Origin: Usnea hakonensis
Lineage: Eukaryota; Ascomycota; Lecanoromycetes; Lecanorales; Parmeliaceae
Reading direction: 5' to 3'
Assembly: GCA_013423325.1 (NCBI GenBank)
Contig: BLJB01000214.1
Location: 26,818-90,817 of the forward strand
Length of the DNA stretch: 64,000 nt
Both the position numbers and the translations under genes were made by a program. The notes under the pieces are model-generated. The model searched no databases. It was not told the DNA's origin and worked only from the letters and a program-made list of their open reading frames with translations. Shown here piece by piece: positions 22,066 through 32,470 of the stretch (within the stretch, counting starts at the first letter, position 1; each line of letters opens with the position of its first letter).

Positions 22066-23402
22066 ATGACAGCCTTCGTCCGCGTTTGTGGCCCGCCAAA
22101 CAGTGCATACCTTGTGGGATATCCTGGCATATCTGCTACACAAGTAGGTGTCTATCACAATGGAAGACAATCAATCCTTCGCAGCGAAAACTCGACCGAA
22201 GGCAATGCTGATGTTTGGACGTTATAGCCTCGAATAGAGGGGAAAGTTGAGATACGACCAGACAAAGGGTACTCCGCTCCAGTCGCCGTATCGTTGGTAA
22301 CAATATGCCTTCAACGACGGGAGACTATTCATCCTTCCGCGGACTCAGTCACGAAGAAACATATAGCAGCGCCCAGGAAGGAGCTTGTGGACATAGTTGG
22401 GAAGGAAATGCTGCTATTTCGATGCCCTGCGGGCAAAGAGTCCGAGAACGTCTACTCGATGGATCTTCCTTTTGTGCTGTTTATCCCATTTGGAAGAGGA
22501 GGAGAAGAGACGGCGCGGAGGGTACCACCAGCAAGTCTACAACTAGCTAGCAGAACGGCAGAAACTTTCTACGAGATGGTAGTGATGGTACAGCAAGGTC
22601 ATACAGAGCAAAGGAAATACCCCTTCCCGGTCCCAATGTCGAGATACGACACCCTCTCCACATTCGGCATGTACAACCGACCAGAGTCTGCCGAAAGAGT
22701 TACAGATCACCTCGTCACATTAGGTATATCACTCCCTCGATGGTCGTATGGTCCCCTTGATCCCGTTAGTGTCTACATCAAGCTATCTCCAAACCCGGAC
22801 TGGCTGAACAAGGCGAAGAGAGTAACCATAAACAAGATAACGATTGGTATTGACGAAGAAATTATTTACAATCACGAAGGCGACGAACCACAACGAAAAG
22901 TCAAGACTTTAGCGAAGCAAGCCCAAACAGTGGGCGTGAAGATGCCGGAAGCTGGATATTTCACGAATCTTGGATTAGTCTTCCCGGCGAAGGATCTTAG
23001 GGATAACGACGGAATAATACCAAGGGGAAAGCAGGCTTTTCCCAACTATTCGGTCAGCGGCTTTACAACAACAGGCAGTCTTTATAAGATTGATTATTAT
23101 CTGACTGTAAAGGTGCGTCACCATTCGACGTTCTTCACACTCGCACTAATCTTTCCCAGGCGCACATGACGTCGGCGAAAGACATTCTACTCCGCCAGCC
23201 CATCGTCGTCTGTCCTCTCGACCATACCGCCTGTAAGGAAGAAATGGAAGCTATTGAGCAAGCCGCAAAAGACGCTGGGAACATCAGACCTGATAACCCC
23301 ATGCTCCCGGCTCCAACGATAATCCGTGTGCATGATTACAATGCGTTGCATGCGCTAGGCATCACGATGGTTGGGTCGACGAGAAAGCCACTGATTGAAT
23401 GA
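22066..23402 (+). CDS. Arrestin-like protein
   Basis: Three exons (22066-22143, 22228-23112, 23160-23402), with GTAGGT and GTGCGT donors and all phase 0, give 401 residues. The N-terminus MTAFVRVCGPPNSAYLVGYP, then PRIEGKVEIRPDKGYSAPVA and VSLVTICLQRRE, is an arrestin_N beta-sandwich of the fungal type. The centre has LPFVLFIPFGR, the RKYPFPVPMSRYDTLSTFGMY stretch and a Cys/Pro-poor beta-rich C-terminal half with SLYKIDYYLTVK. No PY motif (PPxY) is seen, so a Rsp5-adaptor role is not supported by sequence alone. Fungal arrestins regulate endocytosis of transporters or pH signalling; this member's role is unknown. The first exon was found by matching splice phase and is less certain than the rest. 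Confidence 0.78.
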
Positions 23403-23761
23403 AGCGCTTCAACGCACCCGAGAGAGAATGCAGCGTGGAAAATAGGAACAGAGATGCGAGCTGCAGAGACGGCTTTCATCTAAGAGAGCATTCATCTCCT
23501 CTACTTACATCTCATTACTGGCGTTTTGGGGGGCATTTACGAAGAGACGGTTGTTATTTGTTTCCCATGGACGGCTTTTCTGGGTCGGGGAAAGCGTCTC
23601 ATCTATCCGGTTTGCTTGATTGGGTGCGCAAGATATCCAACAATAGCAAAGATTCTTTATTATAAAAGGCGTTTGATGGATCTCCCCACCATCTCCAAGT
23701 ATGCCGTTTTCGCGCATCCGTGTCTAGTATGAGAAATGAATGAACTTTCCGTAATCGCACT
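23403..23761. other. Convergent intergenic
   Basis: Lies between the arrestin-like gene and the small orphan on the other strand. Nothing recognisable is present. Confidence 0.4.
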
Positions 23762-24104
23762 TCAGCCCTCCCCCAAACCCAACCCCCCCATCCCCTCCTC
23801 TAATCCCCCTTCCCCCTTCCTTTTCCCCTCCCCTTTCACATCACCCCACTCACCACCCCCATCCCTATCCCCACCCCTCAGTAAATAATCCCGCGCTACT
23901 TGCAAGCATGCCGCGTACTGCCGACTCGTTTCGCCCCATACGTTGAGTGCGTTTTGGAGGTTCGTTTGGATCTAGGGGGTGCGTGAGGGGTGGGTGTGGG
24001 GTAGGGCGGGGAAGAGGGTGTGGGGATGGGAAGAAGGGGGGGGGAAGGTTACGTACTATTTGGGGATCGGGAGGAGGTGCGGGGGCGGGGGTGGAGGGTG
24101 GCAT
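23762..24104 (-). CDS. Small two-exon hypothetical protein
   Basis: Exons 24057-24104 and 23762-23971 with a GTACGT donor and a CCCTAG acceptor give 85 residues. The first exon is proline-rich (MPPSTPAPAPPPDPQI). It runs into a compact amphipathic helix (IQTNLQNALNVWGETSRQY, then AACLQVARDYLLR) with a coding-like pattern, followed by a Gly/Glu/Lys-rich low-complexity tail. I do not recognise it. Size and layout are similar to small subunits of multiprotein complexes, but no specific assignment is justified. The tail could be wrongly extended if a further intron with the nearby GTGAGT donor (about 23847) is used. Confidence 0.5.
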
Positions 24105-24329
24105 TTTTGGGGGGATTTGGGCGATTTCAGGGGTGGTGTAGAGCAGCCGCGGCAAGCGCGATTGGGCGACGTTCGGGTTGGCTTTTCCAATACGTACTTG
24201 ACGAAGGAGAATGGATTTCTTGGATTCTTTGAATTCCTTAACTTGTACACGTCAAGCTCAGAGGTTGAGTTGCTTCGTTGGGATGCCAAAATTGAGCGGA
24301 GATTCACAGTTTGATTCGTGCTATCGACA

Positions 24330-26002
24330 TCATTCCTCTATGGGCGGCAACGTTTTCAGTATGTAGTCTCGGATTTGAGCAGCTTGGTCCCAATTGCCCT
24401 GCTCAAGTTGCAAATCTTCCAAGTCCACAAGCCAGGCTCTCGCCATGGTTTCTTGCGGGCCCCACATCGAGATCCTTGAGTTGATCGCTTCGTTGAGATT
24501 TGCTATCCCTAAATCCATTCCGCCGAGAGCGTACTGACATCTTGCTATAACGTAGAGACAGTGGGTCTCATAATCTGTCCTATCGTGTGATCCAAGATAT
24601 TGAGAATTGGCAATGCTCTCCTGGCTCAAGCTTCTGGCCTCGATATAGTAACCATGTATGTAGTACACAACCGCTAGAGAATGACGAGCCACGAAACTTC
24701 GGAGGTCGTATGGCTGCAACTTTCCTTCACACTCGTCAAGTAGCCTCCGCAGTCTCTGAATGCGAGTATCTCCATTTTGGGCCACGAAGTCAACCGACTT
24801 GGCGCGAAGTAGTAGTGTTGACAAATGCATCGCGCCGATAAAGCTTTCAAAATGATCGGTCATACCTTCCACACATCTGCTAGCAACCTCTTCAAAATCA
24901 GGTGTGTATAACAAGTCATACCATCCAAAGATACGTGTTAGAGGGTGCTCTTTACCTAGCAGCACTTTGCTCAGATCAGAGAAGTATCGAAGTATAGTCA
25001 ACCCTATGTCTTGTTTTTCGTCGAGGCGAAGGTAACTAATTAGCGAAAATAACTCATAAACAGTCTCAGGTTGGTCTGTTTGTATGACCCTCTTGATTCT
25101 AGCGAATGCAGCGTTCATTGTCCGTCCTCCCTCTTCGAAGAGGCCCTTTGAGAACAATTCACAAGCTGATACGCACTGATAGTAGAATTCATTCGCAAGG
25201 GTACCTTCTCCCTCGACGCATTTGATGCTGTAGCAATAAGTAAGTGGCTCTGTGCTAATCCAAGTCCCAGACTCGAAAGATCCTGAGAAATATTCCCGAA
25301 TACGACGAAACATGTGCTCTGGGACTTCAAGCACCTGCGGCGTCGAGATACGAGAGGGGACAGGAGTAAGGAGCTCAACAGTGTCAGGGGTCGGAGATAA
25401 TGTATGTCGAGCGATGATATCATCAATCGATAGGGACTTCCGACCGCAGTGGCGAATAAACTCTTCTAAGCGGCGACTTTGGCCTCGAACATGGATGATA
25501 GAACTTTTGCCCTGATCTGCTCGCTGCTTGTGCTTGCGCACAACTGCTCTCATCTCTACATCTTTGATCTTCTTATCCAGGCCCCATTGCTGGATATGCG
25601 TCTTGTACATTTTGGTTCTCCGAGAAGTTAGCAAACCCCTCGAAAAAAGAGCACAGCACGAATAACTAACGTTGCTCTAAAACCATGCTGATCTGCCATA
25701 TGGCGCATGACTTCTTTAAGCGGTTTCTTCTCGTAAAGTTGTCTGATGAGCGCTTGATGTCTCGTCCAGGCTTCTTTGGCGGCCCATCCCTTTGGTTCCC
25801 TGGTATATGTATTCATTTTAACACCATCTTCGTTGGGAGATTTCGATATCATCCTCGATGCGTCAGATTGAAAGGTTCGGGGGATTTGATGAGTGGTAGA
25901 TTGATGATCAGGGGCACTCGATGATTCAGCGTCTGTAGGGTTCGCGCCGGCTATGGCTACGAGACATGCACCATTGCCAGAGGAGTGCGAGTTAGATGTC
26001 AT
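24330..26002 (-). CDS. Clr5-domain protein
   Basis: Two exons (25671-26002, 24330-25617), split by a 53-nt intron with a GTTAGT donor and GCTAAC branch site, give 539 residues. The Clr5 domain spans the junction: AWTRHQALIRQLYEKKPLKE, then VMRHMADQHGFRATTKMYKT and HIQQWGLDKK. The following region (about residues 300-520) is helical with TPR-like pairs, for example VYELFSLISYLRLDEKQDIG and SQYLGSHDRTDYETHCLYVI. Clr5 is named for a fission yeast silencing factor, but most filamentous-fungal members are uncharacterised and multicopy. An upstream in-frame ATG at 26071 is possible; 26002 was chosen because the added residues are hydrophobic and unlike the family. Confidence 0.78.
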
Positions 26003-26282
26003 TGCAGCAAGCTGAAAGAGCTGGAAGACGGGTAATTGTAGCAAGATAGTTGGGTACAGTAGGTATGTCAACGTGAAAAGACGCCGAGCAGAGGAATGCT
26101 AGAAAGAGATTGGTGCTACAATGTTTTGTTTGGAGAGTAAAGGGGCGAGGGAGAGGGCTTCTTATGCAACTTTACGGGCGAGGCTGTGTCTTTCAATTTC
26201 GCTTCAACGGGATTGGCTGAACCAAAGTCCCATGCATGACTTCAAGCGCTAGCCAAGAACGGTATAAGTAAGGTAGACAGAA

Positions 26283-26974
26283 ACAAAAGTTCCAAGTATC
26301 CTGCCTGGAATACATCTCACCATTGCTCAGATTCTCAATGATAAGAGGCGCCAGTGGGATGCTATCTTCGGTAATTTAAATTGGCCCAAGTGGCTAGATT
26401 TCTCATTTCAATGTTACCCCATGGTGTTTGAGATGGTGTCACGCAGCCTAAAACAAAAATTCCTTCCGCAAATATCACTAGTGGAATCCTTCTTTCGCAA
26501 AAGTCCCTACTCTAAGGTATGAATGAATAGGTACGCATCAGTGTGCCAGTCCCTGTTTCCCTGAACATTCCGCCACAGAAGTCAGTTTGACAAAAGTTCT
26601 TTGCATGTGGCTATGCTGCAAGTGTGCCAGCCTCGGTCGTCTACCAAAGTGAAGCAGCATGTCCCGCAAAAGTTCCTCGCAGATAATGCTTCCGCGAGTC
26701 ATGATGACACTCGTGAGGATGGATTTTTTCCCCATTTTCATGCGGGCGCCATCACTGGCCGGAGACAGGCAATCTCCCAGAAGACCCTCTCAGATGACTT
26801 TCACCAATGATCCAGACTCCTAAAGACAGCACTACAAAAGTTCCATACACACAGCCATCATTATAGATGGCCACATTGGTCAACCCCGCCAATCGAAACA
26901 AATCTTTACAAAAGTCCTTTGCAGGGCACTGTCCTCGTACACCTCACCAACGAAATGAAAATTGCAAAAGTTCC
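26283..26974. repeat. Dispersed 11-mer array RCAAAAGTYCC, eight copies
   Basis: Copies start at 26283, 26453, 26497, 26590, 26666, 26834, 26908 and 26964, all on the same strand. Several extend to ACAAAAGTTCCTTGCAG-like 17-mers (clear at 26590 and 26908). Spacing is irregular (44-170 bases), so it is not a simple tandem repeat. It lies between the divergently placed Clr5 gene start (26002) and the small gene starting at 27264. No open frame links the units. The role is unknown; a cluster of transcription-factor sites or the remains of a repeated element are both possible. Confidence 0.65.
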
Positions 26975-27263
26975 CAGCAGAGGAATTTTGCACGGCATGG
27001 CAGCCTGTTCATGGCTCATGGCTCATGGCTATAAATCAAGAGCCATGGCACCTCGTCGAGGAGATTGGCAAGGACCATCTTCAAATACCAGAAGCCTCGC
27101 CTCCAATTCCCAAAAGACATAATCGTCCTCATCTTCAGCCAATCTGAATCTCCGCAATCCGCAATCTCATTATATAAATAAAGATATTTCATTTCATTTC
27201 ATTTTCTATTTCCTTACAATCTTTTTCCAACATTTCAAGATAAATCAAAGAACAAACATCATC

Positions 27264-27617
27264 ATGATGACCAGCAACAAGCACCCGAACCAGGTCCGCA
27301 TCTCACTCACTACCCACCCTCTCAAACCTTCACCTTGCTAACAAGAGCCGTAGGCAAAACCCCTCAGCCCCACAAACCAGAAGCCCAAGCACCTTGCAAG
27401 CCCATCGCCAAAGTCTCACGGCTCCAACAAAGCCACCCACGGCTCCCTGTCATCAGCATCCGCCGGCAGCGGCCAAAATAATGGAGGCAGCGAGGCCGAC
27501 GGTCGCGGGGCGAGTTCCGGAAGTGCTAACGGCCAGAGTGAAGCTTGGGTGTTGCAGAAATGGCTGGAGCAAGGACCTAGAGATGAGCCGTGGAGGCTGG
27601 GAAGTCGAAAAGCTTAG
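27264..27617 (+). CDS. Small Ser/Gly-rich hydrophilic protein
   Basis: Two exons (27264-27293, 27354-27617) with a GTCCGC donor, a GCTAAC branch site and a GTAG acceptor give 97 residues. The start MMTSNKHPNQ leads into AKPLSPTNQKPKHLASPSPK, a Ser/Gly/Asn-rich stretch and a structured-looking C-terminus (EAWVLQKWLEQGPRDEPWRL). The upstream region has a TATATAAATA box (about 27173) and a CT-rich leader, typical of strongly expressed fungal genes. I do not recognise the family; the composition resembles small stress-induced hydrophilic proteins, but that is an inference. The donor is weak. Confidence 0.55.
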
Positions 27618-28026
27618 CTAACTAATCTCCGTGCTGTCAACTGCGTGGATGTCATTGTTGGTAGCGGATTTAGAGTTTGGGGAAAGGGGAAGGGGTGGCA
27701 ACGGAGCAGGGGGGAGCCATTTAGTTTTCGGAAGCGCCCATCTCATGCATTGCTTTGTGGGGAGATAACATGGACGGAAGTGAGGCGGGAAATAGCAGAG
27801 ATAGGCGGTGTCAATTTCATGTAGTCTGGAAGCAAATGATCAATGTCTCACTGTACACATCTCTTCTCATTTGACCAAGCGGGCTTGTCTACTTCACTTA
27901 CAAGACTTCTAGCCTCTCAAATCGCTGGTCTAATTTTAGCGTCTTTTTTCCCATCCAAGCATCTGAGATCACTCAAACCATCAGCCCCGAAAGAGTCTTA
28001 TCCGAATAGAAAGCCAATATACTAAC
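27618..28026. other. Intergenic before HET pseudogene
   Basis: G-rich near 27680-27720, otherwise plain. No gene is recognised. Confidence 0.4.
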
Positions 28027-29324
28027 TTAAATCAAAAGCACTCGCGTCCTAGTCAAGCCGAGCTCCTCCAGTATCATCAGCCTCGTCTGCTGCACGGACA
28101 AACAAACAACCCAGCACCGCATGCTATTGCACTCGAAATAAGCCCGGTCATTAGTCATATAGATGCACCTTTGGGAGAAAAGTGCTTCTTGAAAAGTCCA
28201 CGCCCGATTCCCCCAAGGAAGCACATGCACCAGCTGTGACAGTGTTGGCCTAAGTCCAACAAGGCGCGTTCCATCAATCGTGCAACTCAACTGATGATAT
28301 CCATTCTTACCAGACGCGACTCTAGGCAGGCCTGCATTGGCCGTGGCACCGGATAGCGCGACAATGGTCGCGTATGCGCCTCGATAAATCTCGCTCATGA
28401 ATCCTATCGGCTGGATTTTCTCATCGGCGTTGTTTTGATTGATACATACCGAGTCCACCCACAAATACTGCTGCCTAAATATCTTCACAAAACTTATGGC
28501 ATCTTCTACTGTCCTGGGTAATTCAGTCAAGGCAGTACCAGGTCTCCCAGCATTGGGCATTTTTTACTCAAACCCTCCCCATACGTAGCTCAAAGCCAGG
28601 TAGTCGCATTTCTGAGAAGGATACAATGTGATTTGGCGTGAGTTGACATCAATAAGAGAGATGTTCTCGAGTTTCTCGGATTCAGATGTAGTCCAAGTAA
28701 GCGGATGTAGTCATTCACAGTCCGAGAGCCACTTCTTGACAGTCCTCAGATCCACCTGATTAGGATCAACTTTCCGAGCACTTAAAGTGGTTTTTCTTCG
28801 ACTATGCACAGTCCATCTCCACGCGTTGAATATATATCTGCAATGGTGAAATGCATCTCGCTTGGATGGTGCATGGCAGATACATGCTTGGAAGCTGGCC
28901 GTTCCTCTATACTGTCCACAAGAATGGGCCCTTCCAGACGATACAAAGACCAATTTAGCACAAGTGTGATCTCTTGATCACATGACATTGGACTTGGCGT
29001 GAGTCCAAAGAGGCAACGATACACACTACAGTCATTCTGAAGCACGATGGAGCCAGCCCGTCCTAGCTTTCGAAACACTCGCCGATCATTGAGCCCGAAT
29101 GTACGTCTGAACCAGTCCATATTTCCCCTTATTGAAACATCCTGACGAAGCCAATTAAGCAGATCAAGCTCCTTACACCGATTGCAAGTTAATTGAGATG
29201 ATCCGGAATTGTCGTCGAATCTCATGGTCTCACGCATATCGGACAAGAACCAACCGACCTCATCGGCAATCCATTCTTCCGGACACATCTCGGCAAAATG
29301 ACCCGCTCTCTGCAATTTAAGCAA
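28027..29324 (-). pseudogene. HET-domain (heterokaryon incompatibility) pseudogene
   Basis: Reading 5' to 3' on the minus strand, an N-terminal part (about 28782-29324) has the cysteine-containing leader seen before many fungal HET domains (NRCKELDLLNWL, GSIVLQNDCSVYRCLFGL). It shifts by one frame near 28785-28795, at an A run. It continues as VKKWLSDCE to a TGA (28711-28713), then LIDVNSRQI and DYLALSYVWGG to a TAA (28564-28566). It then covers the HET core: LPRTVEDAISFVKIFRQQYL, WVDSVCINQNN, EIYRGAYATIVALSG and GNRAWTFQEALFSQRCIY. Both stops are in one frame and would be CGA and CAA with one C-to-T change each. HET proteins trigger cell death on recognition of non-self. The gene also ends early at the 3' side, so it is non-functional as sequenced. 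Confidence 0.8.
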
Positions 29325-30246
29325 AACAGTAAAGATTCATTTGCTGTTTTCAGGTCAGATACTTCGCATTGTATAAGGACAGTGACTCACGCCTGTGAGT
29401 CAAGACACCCTTGGACAATCTGCGGAATCACCCGGGCATCTTGATTTCCGAGGCTCAGAAAGTAAACACCTACCGGAAAAAAAATCATTTTGCAAGGCTA
29501 CGGATAGTATATCAAGCTCTGGTGTGCCGCTCTCTGCTGAAATCGCGACCTTTTGAAGAGAGCTCTACAGTAGCTGAAGGGCGACGTGCAGCGTGACTCG
29601 ATATCATAGTAATATACTGCAGGAAACAGAAATGACTTGCAAGGGAGTTCGGCTGCTCGCTACCTGCGTAGACTGCATATGGGAACATTCCTCAACGCTG
29701 ACATACAACCAGAACGACCGATGCCAGGAGTCGTTATCATTCTCGACGAAATAGGGATAGCGAGCGCTACCAAAGAAGACTAGAGCATCATCTGCATTAG
29801 CTCCAAGGCCTAATCAATCAACAACTTACCTCACTCATCATCACTCTTCATCAGGGGCATCAAGCTCCCTTACCCCTTACAGACGTGGGTTGTGGGAGTG
29901 AGAAGCCATGAATTGCAACAGGTTGGTTGCGTGATACTTAGAGCGAGCGAAGACAACATTAACATCGGCCATTCTGGAGGCATTTGGCAGTCCACAGTAA
30001 TCAGATAGAGTCGAATCAATAGAATCAAGTAAGATTGAGTGACTATCGTCTACAGCAAACTGCTCACAAATGACAAACATCCAAATGAAGCTAGCTTCGA
30101 TACCAAAACCCTAGCGCGTTCTCACTAAACGCACAAATAGTCTTGGCGCGCTCCATACCACACCAACACCTCGTCACCAACCCCACCCTCCTCCCTCAAT
30201 CCCCTCGATCCCTCCACGCAAACCACCTCCCCACCGCCCCAACACA
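29325..30246. other. Intergenic between HET pseudogene and DAD1
   Basis: Short frames on both strands (for example 29877-30080 on the minus strand) have no recognisable domains. The last 100 bases are C-rich and hold the DAD1 promoter. Confidence 0.4.
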
Positions 30247-30737
30247 ATGTCCTCCCGCCCCTCTCACCCCGCCCCAAAATCTCCCTTCCACCAACAACGC
30301 GACGCCTTAATAGGAGACATAGCCATCGTACCATCTCCCTCCCTCTCCACTCCACACCTGCCCCCCCCCCCCCCCCCCCCCCCCCCCACAAAAACCCCCC
30401 CCTCCACCCCCCCCCCCCCCCCCCCCCCCCCCCCCGCCCCCCCCCCCCCCCCCCCCACTCCCAAAAAATCGCATCTACTAACCATACCCTCACCCCGCAC
30501 CAGAGTCTCGAGAACGTCCTCCAAAATATCAACAAGCTGAACCGCTCGCTGGAAGGTGTAATTGCCGTCGGGAACGAGTTCGGAGCCGTGGAGGCGCTGT
30601 GGAGTCAGTTTGAGGGGGTGATGGCGCAGGAGGGAAGGGAGGGGGAGTTGGAAGGGAGTGGGGAAGAAAAGGAGGAGGGGGAGGAGGAGGAAGAAGAAGA
30701 CGGGGTGGAGAGTGCTGGAGAGGGGAAAAGGGGATGA
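30247..30737 (+). CDS. DAD1: DASH complex subunit Dad1
   Basis: Two exons (30247-30327, 30504-30737) joined in phase 0 give 104 residues. The core FHQQRDALIGDIAI, then SLENVLQNINKLNRSLEGVI and AVGNEFGAVEALWSQFEGVM, is the Dad1 family signature. An acidic tail rich in Glu and Gly follows. Dad1 is part of the DASH/Dam1 ring that couples kinetochores to spindle microtubules in fungi. The 176-nt intron has a CTAAC branch site (within CTACTAACC) and a CCAG acceptor. Its body is an almost pure C tract, which is odd for a gene needed in mitosis. The gene converges on RHO4. Confidence 0.93.
30361..30456 (+). repeat. Poly-C tract in the DAD1 intron
   Basis: About 95 bases of near-pure C, broken by ACAAAAA, TCCA and a G. 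It lies wholly within the DAD1 intron. Length may be a sequencing or assembly artefact. Confidence 0.85.
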
Positions 30738-31104
30738 GAAGGGGAGGGGAGGGTGAAGGTAGTGTGAAAAGGGGGACGTTCTGCTGTGGTACATGATTTG
30801 AAGATGATAGGTTCGGGGAGGGAAGGTCGAGAGCAAGGCCAAGACGGCGTTTCTCCGCTTCGAGATGGAGATGAGAGGGTATCATGATGGGTTAGAGACG
30901 CATTGCCAAGTTGATGAAAGCTATGTGTTTGGACTGGAGCGCCGGCAGCGCCAAGATACATCATTACGCGGCCGTTAGAAGAGTACATAAAAATGGGAGG
31001 ATTAGTCCGCGCGGGCATCCGACCCTGCTTTTCCAAACAATGTGTACATGCGAGATCGTAGAAGCGAAGGAGCCATAAAGCGGATTCAATCCGACCAGAA
31101 ACCC
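30738..31104. other. Convergent intergenic between DAD1 and RHO4
   Basis: Holds the two 3' untranslated regions. No gene is recognised. Confidence 0.4.
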
Positions 31105-32065
31105 TCATAGGATCCGACATTCTCTCTTCTTTGACTTCTTCTCCCTGACAGCGCCTGCATTTGTACCCTTTCCACCGAGCGGCTGCTGCGTCTGCCTTCG
31201 CTCCTTCATTTGCGTCTCTCTTCCCACGGCTGTGTCCACGGCAAGGTCGAAGATTTCTTGTACGCCTGTCATCTCTTTGCTGCTGCATTCAACATAGGTG
31301 GCACCCATTTGTCTTGCAACATTTTGTCCTTGCTCTTGCGTCACTGGGGTCAGACCTTGGGTCTTGAGGAGGTCGATACAGGCGCGTTTGGTGCGGAGGT
31401 CTGATTTGAGACCGACGAGCATGAGGGGGGTCGTGGGGCAGAAATGAAGGACTTCAGGGTACCACTGTGACACGCTGTCAGACGAAAGCTATCGTGATAC
31501 GACCGATAATTCCGCTTACCTTGTCCATGACATTTTCTAGTGAGTTGGGGCAGTCGATGGCAAAGCAAACGAACAGAAGATCGGTTTCTGGGTACGAGAG
31601 TGGTCGAAGGCGATCATACTCTTCTTGGCCTGCGGTATCCCATAGTGCTAATTCAACAGTCTTGCCGCTGGGCTTATGTTCTGTGTGCGATAGATAATTC
31701 TCAAAGACCGTGGGGACGTATTTCTAGTCTGAATTGGCATGACATTTCCATAGCACAGGTGCATTGCTCACCTCAGGAAAATAGCCTTGGCTGTAGCTTA
31801 TAAGCAAGCACGTCTTGCCACATCCTCCGTCGCCTACGACCACAAACTTTTTCGAGTATGCGGGTGGTTGAGTGATATTGGTCCCTGCTGATACCCTGTC
31901 GGACGAGCTCGCAGCACTCACGGTGCCGTTGCTATTTCGTGTGCTCTGTTGTCTGATTGGTTTGCGATGAGGCGAGATCGACCCTGATTGCGAGTTGACG
32001 ACTCCGCTTCTCCTCGAGCCCCGTCGTAGGAAATCATAGTTTTCGTACGAGGTTTGTTCTGTCAT
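31105..32065 (-). CDS. RHO4: Rho-family GTPase Rho4
   Basis: Three exons (31772-32065, 31520-31723, 31105-31464), all phase 0, with GTGAGC and GTAAGC donors, give 285 residues. An N-terminal extension of about 70 residues rich in Ser and Arg precedes the GTPase fold, as in fungal Rho4. Motifs seen: GDGGCGKT (78-85), the switch I stretch YVPTVFENY (100-108), DTAGQEEYDRLRPLSYPETD (from 127), GLKSDL (base recognition, usual TKxD changed to LKSD), ECSSKE, and a basic tail ending in the prenylation box CRIL (282-285). Rho4 acts in septation and cell-wall assembly at the plasma membrane in filamentous fungi. The assignment to Rho4 over other Rho members rests on the N-terminal extension and PSGKTVELALWDTAGQEEYD context. 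Confidence 0.9.
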
Positions 32066-32470
32066 CGTGAAGGCGTCCCAGTAGGAGTATGCAATGTGTA
32101 ATAAGATTCTAGTACTTGCGGAAGGCCTTTACCAAGGTTTGGAATGTTCTTCGAAATTGGACACAAAGGATTTATGTAGTGACGGTCTACTTAGAAAATA
32201 TTTGTACCTCACTTGTGAATGGACTCGCTTGCTTTGCAAGACTGCTTTGTTTTTGGAACGATCGTTGGCCAAGCAACAATCTTATCGGAAGTGGCTCCCG
32301 CGCCCCGGCTGCGCTAGGGACCGTTAGATCTTTCCATTCTTTCTCGATCTCACTCAGTCCTTCTCAAGCAATTGCGGCGCATTCTCTTTCTAAACTTCTG
32401 CAGAAATATGCAACTTTTCTACCATGCCGTGCGGTCCATGATTTCCGACACTCAAGACGCGGACAGAGAA

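Noticed and set aside
30125..30842. Glycine-rich frames antisense to DAD1
   Set aside because: They are the complement of the C tract and of the acidic DAD1 tail.
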